Source: Verrucomicrobiota bacterium
GTDB lineage: Bacteria; Verrucomicrobiota; Verrucomicrobiia; Limisphaerales; AV2
Direction: 5' to 3'
Assembly (NCBI GenBank): GCA_003219345.1
Contig: QHOP01000437.1
Coordinates: forward strand, 1 to 15,534
Length of the DNA: 15,534 nt
The position numbers were made by a program, and so were the translations under genes. Below are positions 1-6,577 of this stretch, one piece after another. The notes beneath the pieces were generated by a model. That model did not search any database and was not told where the DNA came from. It saw nothing but the letters and a program-made list of their open reading frames with translations. Positions within the stretch are counted from its first letter, which is position 1; each line of letters starts with the position of its first letter.

Positions 1-1193
1 CGACGACCGTGCGCATCCACGAAGTCGGTTACGCCGACCGACCCCCCACATCCGCAGAGTTGGCACGAATGAAGAAGCTCGTTCGCCAGGCGATGGAAGA
101 AGGCGCGCTTGGCGTCGGGTCGTCGCTGATTTACGCGCCGGCCTTCTACGCGAAGACGGACGAATTGGTTGCGCTGGCCAAAGTCGCTTCCGAATACGGC
201 GGCATGTACATCTCGCACATTCGCAGCGAAGGAACGCGTTTGCTGGAGGCCGCCGACGAGTTGATCACTATTTCTCGCGAAGCAAAAATTCCGGCCGAGT
301 TTTACCACTTGAAGGCCGCCGGTCAGTCGAACTGGAACAAACTGGACGCGCTCATCCAAAAGATCGAAGCCGCGCGCGCCGCGGGTCTGCGCATCACCGC
401 GGACATGTACACTTACACCGCCGGCCAGACCGGCCTCGACGCCGCCATGCCGCCGTGGGTGCAGGAAGGCGGATACAAGGCGTGGGCTGAGCGACTCAAG
501 GACCCGGCCATCCGCGAGCGCGTCAAACGCGAGATGGACACGCCCACAGACCAATGGGAAAACTTTTTCATCGCCTCCGGCTCACCCGACAAAATCCTGC
601 TCATCGGCTTTAAAAACGACAAACTCAAACCGCTGACCGGCAAAACGCTCGCCGAGGTCGCCAAAGTGCGCGGCACGTCGCCCGAAGAGACGGCGATGGA
701 CCTGGTCATCGAAGACGGCAGCCGTGTCAGCACAGTCTATTTTCTGATGTCGGAGGACAATGTGCGCAAAGAAGTCGCGTTGCCATGGGTCAGCTTTGGT
801 TCCGACGCCGAATCGCTCGCGCCGGAGGGTGTTTTCCTGAAATCGAATCCGCATCCGCGCGCCTACGGCAACTTCGCGCGCCTGCTCGGCAAATATGTGC
901 GTGGCGAAAAGATTGTTCCGCTCGAAGAGGCCATTCGACGTTTGAGCGCGCTGCCGGCCGGGAATCTGAAGCTCGACCGACGCGGCGCGCTCAAACCCGG
1001 TTACTTCGCCGACGTTGTTGTATTCGACCCGGCCAAAATCCAGGACCACGCGACTTACGAAAAACCCCACCGGTATTCGACCGGTGTGCTGCACGTTTTC
1101 GTCAACGGCGCGCAAGTGCTCAAGAACGGCGAACACACCGGCGCGAAGCCCGGACGAGCCGTGCGCGGACCGGGATGGAAGAAAGCAAAGTAG
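1..1193 (+). CDS. N-acyl-D-amino-acid deacylase (D-aminoacylase) family amidohydrolase, 5'-truncated
   Basis: This is the C-terminal part, 396 codons from position 3, of an amidohydrolase-superfamily enzyme that probably hydrolyses N-acyl-D-amino acids or related amides. The reading frame is open to the left edge, so the true start lies outside; the GTG at 9 is internal. The visible part includes YISHIRSEG and FYHLKAAG, which correspond to the metal-binding histidine strands, then FGSDAESL with the likely catalytic aspartate, and the family's C-terminal PHPRAYGNFARLLGKYV stretch. It ends in the GALKPGYFADVVVFDP composite beta-domain of amidohydrolases. Family members are about 480-560 residues, so roughly 100-150 N-terminal residues, including the metal-ligand cysteine of D-aminoacylases, are missing from view. 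The TAG stop at 1191 lies 21 bp from the end of the convergent VOC gene. Family is clear; substrate is inferred. Confidence 0.88.
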   Translation, partial: TTVRIHEVGYADRPPTSAELARMKKLVRQAMEEGALGVGSSLIYAPAFYAKTDELVALAKVASEYGGMYISHIRSEGTRLLEAADELITISREAKIPAEFYHLKAAGQSNWNKLDALIQKIEAARAAGLRITADMYTYTAGQTGLDAAMPPWVQEGGYKAWAERLKDPAIRERVKREMDTPTDQWENFFIASGSPDKILLIGFKNDKLKPLTGKTLAEVAKVRGTSPEETAMDLVIEDGSRVSTVYFLMSEDNVRKEVALPWVSFGSDAESLAPEGVFLKSNPHPRAYGNFARLLGKYVRGEKIVPLEEAIRRLSALPAGNLKLDRRGALKPGYFADVVVFDPAKIQDHATYEKPHRYSTGVLHVFVNGAQVLKNGEHTGAKPGRAVRGPGWKKAK

Positions 1194-1214
1194 CGCCGGC
1201 CGCTTTTTGTTTGC

Positions 1215-1607
1215 TCATCCGCGGCGTTCCGTCGGCTGCTCCCAGAGTTCGACCCGGCGGCCTTCGGGATCCAATATCCAGCCAAATCGACCATACTGCG
1301 ATTCCTGCCGTTCATCGAAGACCTGGACGCCTTCCTTGCGCAGTTGAGCCAGCAACGCCTCAAGGTCCTCCACGATGTAATTGATCAGGTAAGGTTCCTT
1401 GCACGGCTCGAAATAATCCGTGTCCGCGGGGAAAGGCGACCAGATCGTTTGGCCTTCGCGACCGGGCCGCTGGGCGTCCCTCCAAAGGAACGTGACGCCG
1501 CCTTCCCAACTCGGCTCCATGCCGAGATGCTCCCGATACCAGGCAACCAACTTTTCCGGGTCTTGCGATTTGAAAAAAATTCCGCCGATGCCAATGACTC
1601 GTTTCAT
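1215..1607 (-). CDS. VOC superfamily (glyoxalase/bleomycin-resistance fold) protein
   Basis: A 130-residue single-module VOC protein. Members are small metal-dependent lyases, dioxygenases or drug-binding proteins; the substrate cannot be read here. It opens with GIGGIFFKSQDPEKLVAWY, a typical first beta-alpha unit, continues with YLINYIVEDLEALLAQL for the second beta-alpha-beta unit, and ends with FGWILDPEGRRVELWE, where the final Glu is the usual metal ligand. The normal His ligand near the N-terminus is not obvious, so metal binding may be altered. I chose the ATG at 1607 because the fold begins immediately there and a purine-rich GAGAG lies about 4 nt upstream. The frame stays open 14 codons further upstream, but that part shows no domain sequence. 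The gene is convergent with the deacylase and follows the FG-GAP gene after 336 bp, so it may be transcribed alone. Confidence 0.85.
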   Translation of the reverse strand: MKRVIGIGGIFFKSQDPEKLVAWYREHLGMEPSWEGGVTFLWRDAQRPGREGQTIWSPFPADTDYFEPCKEPYLINYIVEDLEALLAQLRKEGVQVFDERQESQYGRFGWILDPEGRRVELWEQPTERRG

Positions 1608-1943
1608 TTTTCTCTCAACTGGATGATGGTTCGTTCCGCGCCGGAACAATCAGACACACATTTCCCGAATTTGCACGAACGAAAATCAGCGCATGCAACC
1701 GGCGCTGCTCGAAGCCCTATCGTTAGTGGTTGCCAAAAGTAATTTCCAATCAATGTCGTGTGCGGGCACTCCCTTCACCGGGCTAAAGCCACCCTCTCCC
1801 CCCATCCGATGAGGGGAGAGGGAAGGGTGAGGGGAGTCGTGGACATTCGACAATCGGTTTCATTTCGGAAATTTCCCCTTGGCAATATTGGTCCAGCCAA
1901 TCGTGAAACAGGTGTCATTCGTGCCTCGGTCCTGTTGGTGCAG
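1608..1943. other. Intergenic stretch with a palindromic repeat
   Basis: This 336 bp stretch lies between the VOC and FG-GAP genes. It contains the palindromic repeat at 1769-1836 and no convincing gene. The part at 1863-1943 is an in-frame continuation beyond the FG-GAP stop codon (27 codons to a second stop at 1860-1862) with coding-like residues such as FTIGWTNIAKGKFPK. It could be a gene remnant, but nothing proves this. No clear promoter for the VOC gene was found. Confidence 0.5.
1769..1836. repeat. Palindromic intergenic repeat, copy A
   Basis: This is a 68 bp imperfect palindrome. The left arm begins CTCCCTTCACC and continues to ACCCTCTCCCC. The right arm runs GGGGAGAGGG and ends GGGTGAGGGGAG, so both the outer and the inner segments pair, with GGGCTAAAGCC as a side hairpin. 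The same architecture, with the same CCCTCTCCCC/GGGGAGAGGG core, occurs at 3216-3297 and 8032-8099. It looks like a non-autonomous REP/MITE-like element. Confidence 0.8.
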
Positions 1944-3176
1944 TTAGCGGGAAGGCTCCATCCGCTTGCGCGGCCCAGTGCCGTTGTTGAGCCACACGTC
2001 CACGCGCGGGGCGTCCCAGTTGTAGGGCTTGTCCAGAATGTCCATGTCCCCGTCGCCGTCGAGGTCGGCAACCCGCGCCTCGTGAAAACCGATGCCGGAG
2101 GAAAATTCCGTTCTCCGAAAATTTCCCTGGCCGTCACCGTAGAAAATCCACGCCTTCGCATTGGGATTGTCGGGATCGGAACGTTTCTCAGTCCACTTGG
2201 CCATTTCAGCGGCGAAAATGTCGAGCTTGCCGTCGCCGTCGAGGTCGGCGACCTGCAGGCTGTGGCCGTGGACCATTTTATCGACCAGCTCGTGCCCCAC
2301 CCAATCGATCGCATTGGTCGGATTGCCGTTGCAATCATACCACGTCAACGGCCCGACGCCGTCGCCCGGCGCGATGACGATCTGCAAATATTTTCCGGGT
2401 TTGAATTTCCCGGCCGCAATGCGCCCGCCGATCGTGCCGACTTGAATCGGCAAAAAATGGGTTCCGCCAGTATGCTTGAACCAGTAATTGCCGGCGAGCA
2501 AATCGATTTTGCCGTCGGCATCGATGTCCGCCGCCGCGATTCCTTCGGCGTAGAGGAACTTGCCCTGATCGCCGCGTTCGCCCGCCCTGCCGGAGAACAT
2601 GGCAACGCAGGGCCACGGCTCAGCGTGGCGCGGGTCAGCCGGAATGTCCGCGAGGAAAATTGTTTTTGCGCCCTGGTTCCAGAAAGCGAGCTGGGGTCGG
2701 CCCGTGCCTTTGAAATCACCGAATGTCTGATCGTGGTGCTGCGTCGCGCCGCTCTTTTTGATCAAATGCCGTTTCCAGGAGACCATCGGCGCGAAATTCG
2801 GATAGGGGTTTTCCCACCACCAGACTTCCGTGCTTTGCCAGTCGCCGCCGAACACAAGGTCCGGATCGCCATCGCCGTCGATGTCGTAAACCGCGCCCCC
2901 AGCCTCGACGGTGAGAAAATCCTTTTCGATGACGTAGCGGTCCCAGCCTTTGGCCCTGCGCCGGTACCAGACGAGCGCGGGCGCGACCTGGCGGAAACTG
3001 AGCACGAAATCATTCACGCCGTCCCGGTCCAGATCGGCGACGAGCGCGCCGGTCTGCTGGGTGGACTCACCAGGTGCGGGCAGGCCTCCGTTTTTGCTCG
3101 AGAGATGGCTCCACTTCGGCTCCGCGGCGGCAAGTGAAGTCAGCAGACTCAGGAACGACAACACGCAGCGGTTCAT
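1944..3176 (-). CDS. Secreted FG-GAP/VCBS repeat beta-propeller protein
   Basis: A 410-residue exported protein. Residues 1-18 form a signal peptide (short positive start, hydrophobic FLSLLTSLAAA, likely cleavage after AAA). The mature part is built from FG-GAP/VCBS blades with calcium-binding loops of the DxDxDGxxD type: DLDRDGVND (about 48), DIDGDGDPD (98), DIDADGKID (217), DLDGDGKLD (311) and DLDGDGDMD (371), plus a degenerate blade near 154 (GDFKGTGRPQ). These proteins fold as beta-propellers outside the cytoplasm and bind ligands or partners; no catalytic motif is visible. The ATG at 3176 directly precedes the signal peptide, though no strong ribosome site is seen. The pfkB gene lies 135 bp upstream on the same strand, with a repeat in between, so co-transcription is uncertain. 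The exact role is unknown. Confidence 0.88.
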   Translation of the reverse strand: MNRCVLSFLSLLTSLAAAEPKWSHLSSKNGGLPAPGESTQQTGALVADLDRDGVNDFVLSFRQVAPALVWYRRRAKGWDRYVIEKDFLTVEAGGAVYDIDGDGDPDLVFGGDWQSTEVWWWENPYPNFAPMVSWKRHLIKKSGATQHHDQTFGDFKGTGRPQLAFWNQGAKTIFLADIPADPRHAEPWPCVAMFSGRAGERGDQGKFLYAEGIAAADIDADGKIDLLAGNYWFKHTGGTHFLPIQVGTIGGRIAAGKFKPGKYLQIVIAPGDGVGPLTWYDCNGNPTNAIDWVGHELVDKMVHGHSLQVADLDGDGKLDIFAAEMAKWTEKRSDPDNPNAKAWIFYGDGQGNFRRTEFSSGIGFHEARVADLDGDGDMDILDKPYNWDAPRVDVWLNNGTGPRKRMEPSR

Positions 3177-3215
3177 GGAGCGGGAACACCTTCAAAAATT
3201 GGACGTGAGTTGGGG

Positions 3216-3297
3216 CCATGAACCGCCCCCTCATCCCATCCCTCTCCCCCAATGGAGGAGAGGGTGACCGGAGCTCGGGTGCGCGGGAGGTTCATGG
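3216..3297. repeat. Palindromic intergenic repeat, copy B
   Basis: This 82 bp imperfect palindrome lies between the pfkB and FG-GAP genes. It is bounded by a perfect 9 bp inverted repeat, CCATGAACC (3216-3224) and GGTTCATGG (3289-3297). The inner arms CCCTCTCC and GGAGAGGGTGACCGG resemble copies A and C. It occupies most of the 135 bp gap and could form a hairpin in the transcript. Confidence 0.8.
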
Positions 3298-3311
3298 GGT
3301 GGACTGGCCGA

Positions 3312-4253
3312 TCAACTGATCGCGAACGCTTTCAGGCTTGGTTCGTGGACACGGGGGTGATTTGCCTTCAGAAAGTGCCGCAGTTCCTCAAACGACATCG
3401 GCGTCGTTGCTCCTCGTTGCATCGCGACCACCGAACCGAACGCATTGCCAAGCCGGCAGCAGTCGGCCAGCGATTTGCCCCGTAGATATTCGTGGATGAA
3501 TCCGGCGGAAAAGGCGTCGCCGGAGCCGCAGGTATCGACGACCTTGATTTCGTAGCCGGGCACGTAAATTTTCTTCCCGTCTGCCGACGCCGCGAACGCT
3601 CCGTGTCCACCGAGCGTCACGAGGCAACAGGACAACGACCAGTCCTCCATCATCTCCGCACAGAAATCCGGCAGTGACGAAAGCGAAATTTCAAACAGCT
3701 CGGCCAGGTAATGCGCCTCCTGCAAATTCATCTTCAAAATGTTCGCCTGCTTGAGCGACTCGGTAATGGTCTCCCTGAAAAAGCAGTCCTTGCGCAGGTT
3801 GATATCCAGAAACTTCACGCCCTTGCCGGCCACCTCAAGCAGGCGATGCAACGACCGCCGCGAAGTCGGCGCCCGCTGAACCAGCGTGCCGAAACAAACG
3901 CAGTCGGCTGCACGCGCCAGGCCCAGCAGTTCGTCCGTGACATCAATGAAATCATAAGCGACCTCGGAGACGATGAGGAAATCGGGGTTCCCTTTGTCAT
4001 CCAGCCTGACTTTGACAGTACCGGTCGGATGACGGTCCTCCTGCTGAAGGCAGGAGACATTCATTCCGAACGCGGCGATTTGTTCGAGCGCCTTGCGTCC
4101 GTAATCGTCACGCCCGATCCGGCTGATGATGATCCCACGGTCGCCGAGTGAATTGACGCGACAGGCGAAATTGAACGGCGCGCCGCCGAGCGCCGGTCCG
4201 GAGGGAAACAAATCCCAAAGCGTTTCTCCAAATGACAGAACGGTTTTCCGCAT
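3312..4253 (-). CDS. PfkB-family carbohydrate kinase (fructokinase-like)
   Basis: A 313-residue ribokinase/PfkB-fold sugar kinase that transfers phosphate from ATP to a sugar, most likely fructose or a related ketose. GGAPFNFACRVNSLG (residues 23-37) is the N-terminal PfkB signature with the sugar-binding glycines. KMNLQEAHYL (174-183) holds the N-x-x-E motif for magnesium and phosphate. VVDTCGSGDAFSAGF (238-252) is the second signature, with the anion hole and catalytic Asp246. Length is normal for the family. The frame is open for 118 codons further upstream, but that part is translated repeat sequence, and family homology begins at MRKTVLSFGE; an ATG ten codons earlier (4283) is a possible alternative start. 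It heads a loose minus-strand run with the FG-GAP gene. Substrate specificity is inferred only. Confidence 0.9.
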   Translation of the reverse strand: MRKTVLSFGETLWDLFPSGPALGGAPFNFACRVNSLGDRGIIISRIGRDDYGRKALEQIAAFGMNVSCLQQEDRHPTGTVKVRLDDKGNPDFLIVSEVAYDFIDVTDELLGLARAADCVCFGTLVQRAPTSRRSLHRLLEVAGKGVKFLDINLRKDCFFRETITESLKQANILKMNLQEAHYLAELFEISLSSLPDFCAEMMEDWSLSCCLVTLGGHGAFAASADGKKIYVPGYEIKVVDTCGSGDAFSAGFIHEYLRGKSLADCCRLGNAFGSVVAMQRGATTPMSFEELRHFLKANHPRVHEPSLKAFAIS

Positions 4254-4318
4254 GACCGGGGCGCATCTGGATACCACCACCATCGCGGAGGCCCCCCGCT
4301 CCCTCCCCATGAAGCCAG

Positions 4319-4411
4319 AAGAACATCCAACATCGAACGTCCAACACCGAACATCGAATGGCAGCGCGAATCCTCGCTCACTTCGGCGTTCGAAGTTCGA
4401 TGTTTCCCTCG
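4319..4411. repeat. Dispersed CATCGAAC-type intergenic repeat
   Basis: A low-complexity repeat that is both direct and inverted. The octamer ACATCGAA occurs at 4330-4337 and 4351-4358. AACATCGAA (4350-4358) has a perfect inverted partner TTCGATGTT at 4396-4404, giving a long hairpin with a roughly 37 nt loop. On the minus strand it translates as FDVRCWTFDVGC, a pattern I recall from spurious proteins in Verrucomicrobia and related genomes. It lies about 65 bp upstream of the pfkB start. Confidence 0.75.
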
Positions 4412-4467
4412 GTTTAACCGTCGAACAACCCGCACGAGTAGTCTTGCCGTCATGAAATGTTCTTTTT

Positions 4468-4496
4468 TTGAATGGATTATTGCCCCGAATTGTCAT
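4468..4496 (+). promoter_or_regulatory. Weak sigma-70-like promoter candidate for the FHA gene
   Basis: TTGAAT at 4468-4473 and TGTCAT at 4491-4496 are separated by 17 bp. Each matches four of six consensus bases. It lies about 105 bp upstream of the FHA start, with no competing gene in between. The call is tentative. Confidence 0.25.
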
Positions 4497-4590
4497 AGGC
4501 TCTGTGTCAACCTGGTTGTTTCGTCCCGCGTTATTCGCCGCGGTCGAACCAACGGGCCAAGAAAACGAAAGGTCAGCAATGAACAGCCAA

Positions 4591-4596
4591 GGAGGG
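4591..4596 (+). promoter_or_regulatory. Strong ribosome binding site of the FHA gene
   Basis: GGAGGG at 4591-4596, preceded by AA, lies 4 nt before the ATG at 4601. It is the clearest Shine-Dalgarno sequence in the window and fixes the start of the FHA protein. Confidence 0.85.
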
Positions 4597-4600
4597 GACC

Positions 4601-5209
4601 ATGCCACAACTAGCGATCAAATCCGGGTCGCGCGCCGCGCAGACGATTGAACTGCCGTTGGGCGCCATCCGGCTCGGACGCGATTCAACAAACGATTTCT
4701 GCTTCGACGACGCGACCGTTTCGAGCCGGCATTGCGAAGTCATCCTGCAGGACGGCACGGTGCGGGTTCAAGATCTGGGCTCCACCAACGGCACGTTCAT
4801 TGACGGTCAGCAAATCAAAGAGGCTGTGCTGTTACCGGGCCAAACGCTGAACCTTGGCTCGGTGGAAATCGCCTTTGAAGACGCGCCCGCTCACATCGCA
4901 ATTCCGGCGCTGACGCCTCAACAGCCGAATCCGTTTTTGGCGGACGGCGCGCCTGCCTGCTACAACCACTCTGGCTCCCATGCGACGATGGAATGCGCGC
5001 AGTGCAGCAAGACATTCTGTGAATTGTGCATTCACCAGATCCGCCGCATGGGCGGCGCGTGTTTGAAATTGTGCCCCGTCTGCGGCGGACATTGCCGGCC
5101 CCTCGGCCAGCCCAAGGTCGAGAAGAAGCGTAAGTCGCGCATCAGCTCGTGGCTGGGGAAACTAACGGCGAAGATGACCGGGCGTTTAACGCGAACGATC
5201 CTGTCTTGA
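4601..5209 (+). CDS. FHA-domain protein with C-terminal cysteine-rich (B-box-like) zinc-binding module
   Basis: A 202-residue cytoplasmic protein. Residues 1-93 form an FHA domain, which binds phosphothreonine peptides. The core residues are present: GRD at 26-28, SSRH at 41-44, and LGSTNGTF at 59-66. After a short Pro-rich linker, residues 120-165 carry C120-x2-H, C132-x2-C135, C140-x2-C143 and C154-x3-C158-x2-C161 with H164/C165, enough ligands for two zinc sites in a B-box/RING-like arrangement. The tail (170-202) is strongly basic. No membrane segment is visible. The module suggests a phospho-dependent adaptor that couples a Ser/Thr kinase signal to another protein or nucleic acid, but no kinase is encoded nearby. 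The stop codon lies 9 bp from the end of the convergent exporter operon. Partner and process are unknown. Confidence 0.88.
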   Translation: MPQLAIKSGSRAAQTIELPLGAIRLGRDSTNDFCFDDATVSSRHCEVILQDGTVRVQDLGSTNGTFIDGQQIKEAVLLPGQTLNLGSVEIAFEDAPAHIAIPALTPQQPNPFLADGAPACYNHSGSHATMECAQCSKTFCELCIHQIRRMGGACLKLCPVCGGHCRPLGQPKVEKKRKSRISSWLGKLTAKMTGRLTRTILS

Positions 5210-5218
5210 GCGCGGCGC

Positions 5219-6577
5219 TTATTCGTATCGCAACGCCTGAATCGGATCGAGCCGCGCGGCTTTGAAGGCGGGAAACAGGCCGGCGACGATTCCCACGCAA
5301 GCGCTGAAAATCATGGCGATCACCATGGCCGTCGGCGTGATGACCGGTGAATTCTTGGACGGCGAAACAACGGCCAGCAATCGCACGAGGCCAAACGACG
5401 CGGCCAGGCCGGCGAGCGCGCCGACGAGCGCGACGACGATGCTTTCCACCAGAATTTGGAGAAAGATGGCCAGACCGGTCGCGCCGATCGCCTTACAGAT
5501 GCCGATTTCGCGGATGCGTTCGTTGATGCTCGCGAGCATGATGTTCATGATGCCGATGCCGCCGACGATCAGACTGATCGCGGCGATGATGCCGCCGCTC
5601 AGGCGCGCGTTGCGAATCTGCGCGTTGATGCTTTGAATCTGGTTTTCCTGCGTGCGGAAGCTGAAGTCTTCGATGCCCCGATGGGTCATCAGCAGCACGT
5701 TGCGCGCTTGTTGCAGCGCGGGTTCAAGCCGATCCAGACTCGTCACCTTCACGTCAATGTCCGTCAGGCGTGGATCGGGGATATTATTTGCTCCGGCGGC
5801 GGAGCGGAACCGGACCCACATCGTGTTCATTGGGATGTAAACCGTGTAGTTCTTGCGCCAGAACGCCCAGCCACCGCCGCCCCGGCCCCAGCCGCGCCGG
5901 CGCACCGGACCGGCCTGTTTCTCCTTCGGTTTCGTTTTGGCCAGTTCGCGTTCTTTGCGTTCCTGTTCGCCCTCATAACGAGTGAACATGCCGACGATGG
6001 TGAACGGTTGCCCGTTGATGAGAACCTGCTGGCCAATCGGAACGATGTCCTGGCCGGTCTTCTCGGGCGAACCGAACAATTCGTCCCGAATGCCCGTGCC
6101 GATGACACAAACGCTGTTGGCTTTTTCCTCGTCGAGGTCGGTGAAGAACCGTCCGTGTTGCAGCGTGTGCAGGTTCATGTCGAGCACGGCCGGCCAGACG
6201 CCGACGCACTCGGAGGGGTTCACCATCTTGTCGCCGCGCGTGACGGTGCAGTTGTTCAACGCCATCTCGGGCGAGACCAGCCGGATCAGCGGCGCGCTTT
6301 GGCGCAGCGCCATGACATCCAACATGGTCCGTCCCGGCGCTTCTTCCGCCAGATGCTCCTGGTAAGCCGGCACGTCCTGGTCTTCCAGCAACACTTTGTC
6401 CGCGCCGCCCATCGCGATCATCGTTTCCTTCAACCCGTTTTCCATGCCCTTCACGATGGCCGCCATCCCGACCAGGCTCGCCACGCCGAGAATGATGCCC
6501 AGCATCGTGAGCAGCGAGCGAAACTTGTGCGTCCAGATTTCCTTCAGACCCACGACGATGGTGTTGAGCAGGTTCAT
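5219..6577 (-). CDS. ABC transporter permease, MacB/FtsX type, second copy
   Basis: A 452-residue inner-membrane permease. It has TM1 at about 21-43 (SLLTMLGIILGVASLVGMAA), a large periplasmic MacB-type domain at about 50-300, and three C-terminal TM helices at about 328-350, 372-400 and 415-438. The FtsX-type cytoplasmic loop reads REIGICKAIGAT; a Cys replaces the usual Arg in IGIRKAIGA. A charged insert EQERKERELAKTKPKEKQ sits near 204-221. The protein ends AARLDPIQALRYE, as MacB/LolC-type proteins do. The ATG at 6577 overlaps the stop of the preceding permease by one base (TGATG), which implies translational coupling. It is closely similar along its length to that neighbour, which suggests a tandem duplication and a permease heterodimer. 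Cargo is unknown; a lipoprotein, peptide or drug is possible. Confidence 0.92.
   Translation of the reverse strand: MNLLNTIVVGLKEIWTHKFRSLLTMLGIILGVASLVGMAAIVKGMENGLKETMIAMGGADKVLLEDQDVPAYQEHLAEEAPGRTMLDVMALRQSAPLIRLVSPEMALNNCTVTRGDKMVNPSECVGVWPAVLDMNLHTLQHGRFFTDLDEEKANSVCVIGTGIRDELFGSPEKTGQDIVPIGQQVLINGQPFTIVGMFTRYEGEQERKERELAKTKPKEKQAGPVRRRGWGRGGGGWAFWRKNYTVYIPMNTMWVRFRSAAGANNIPDPRLTDIDVKVTSLDRLEPALQQARNVLLMTHRGIEDFSFRTQENQIQSINAQIRNARLSGGIIAAISLIVGGIGIMNIMLASINERIREIGICKAIGATGLAIFLQILVESIVVALVGALAGLAASFGLVRLLAVVSPSKNSPVITPTAMVIAMIFSACVGIVAGLFPAFKAARLDPIQALRYE

Larger units (their letters stand above)
4254..4600. other. Divergent intergenic region between pfkB-like and FHA genes
   Basis: This 347 bp region separates the starts of two divergent genes and must hold both promoters. 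It contains the dispersed repeat at 4319-4411, a short perfect palindrome CGGTTTAACCG at 4410-4420, a weak promoter-like pair for the FHA gene at 4468-4496 and its ribosome site at 4591-4596. No credible gene is seen. Confidence 0.6.

Noticed and set aside
1758..3137. Long plus-strand open frame opposite the FG-GAP gene
   Set aside because: It is the antisense shadow of a GC-rich gene with signal peptide and repeated DxDGDGxxD motifs on the minus strand.
4254..4607. N-terminal extension of the PfkB kinase by up to 118 codons
   Set aside because: The extra residues are translated repeat DNA (FDVRCWTFDVGC) without family similarity; the kinase fold begins at MRKTVLSFGE.
5209..5219. AGCGCGGCGCT palindrome between the FHA and permease stops as a bidirectional terminator
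   Set aside because: The stem is only 4-5 bp and no T-run follows on either strand.
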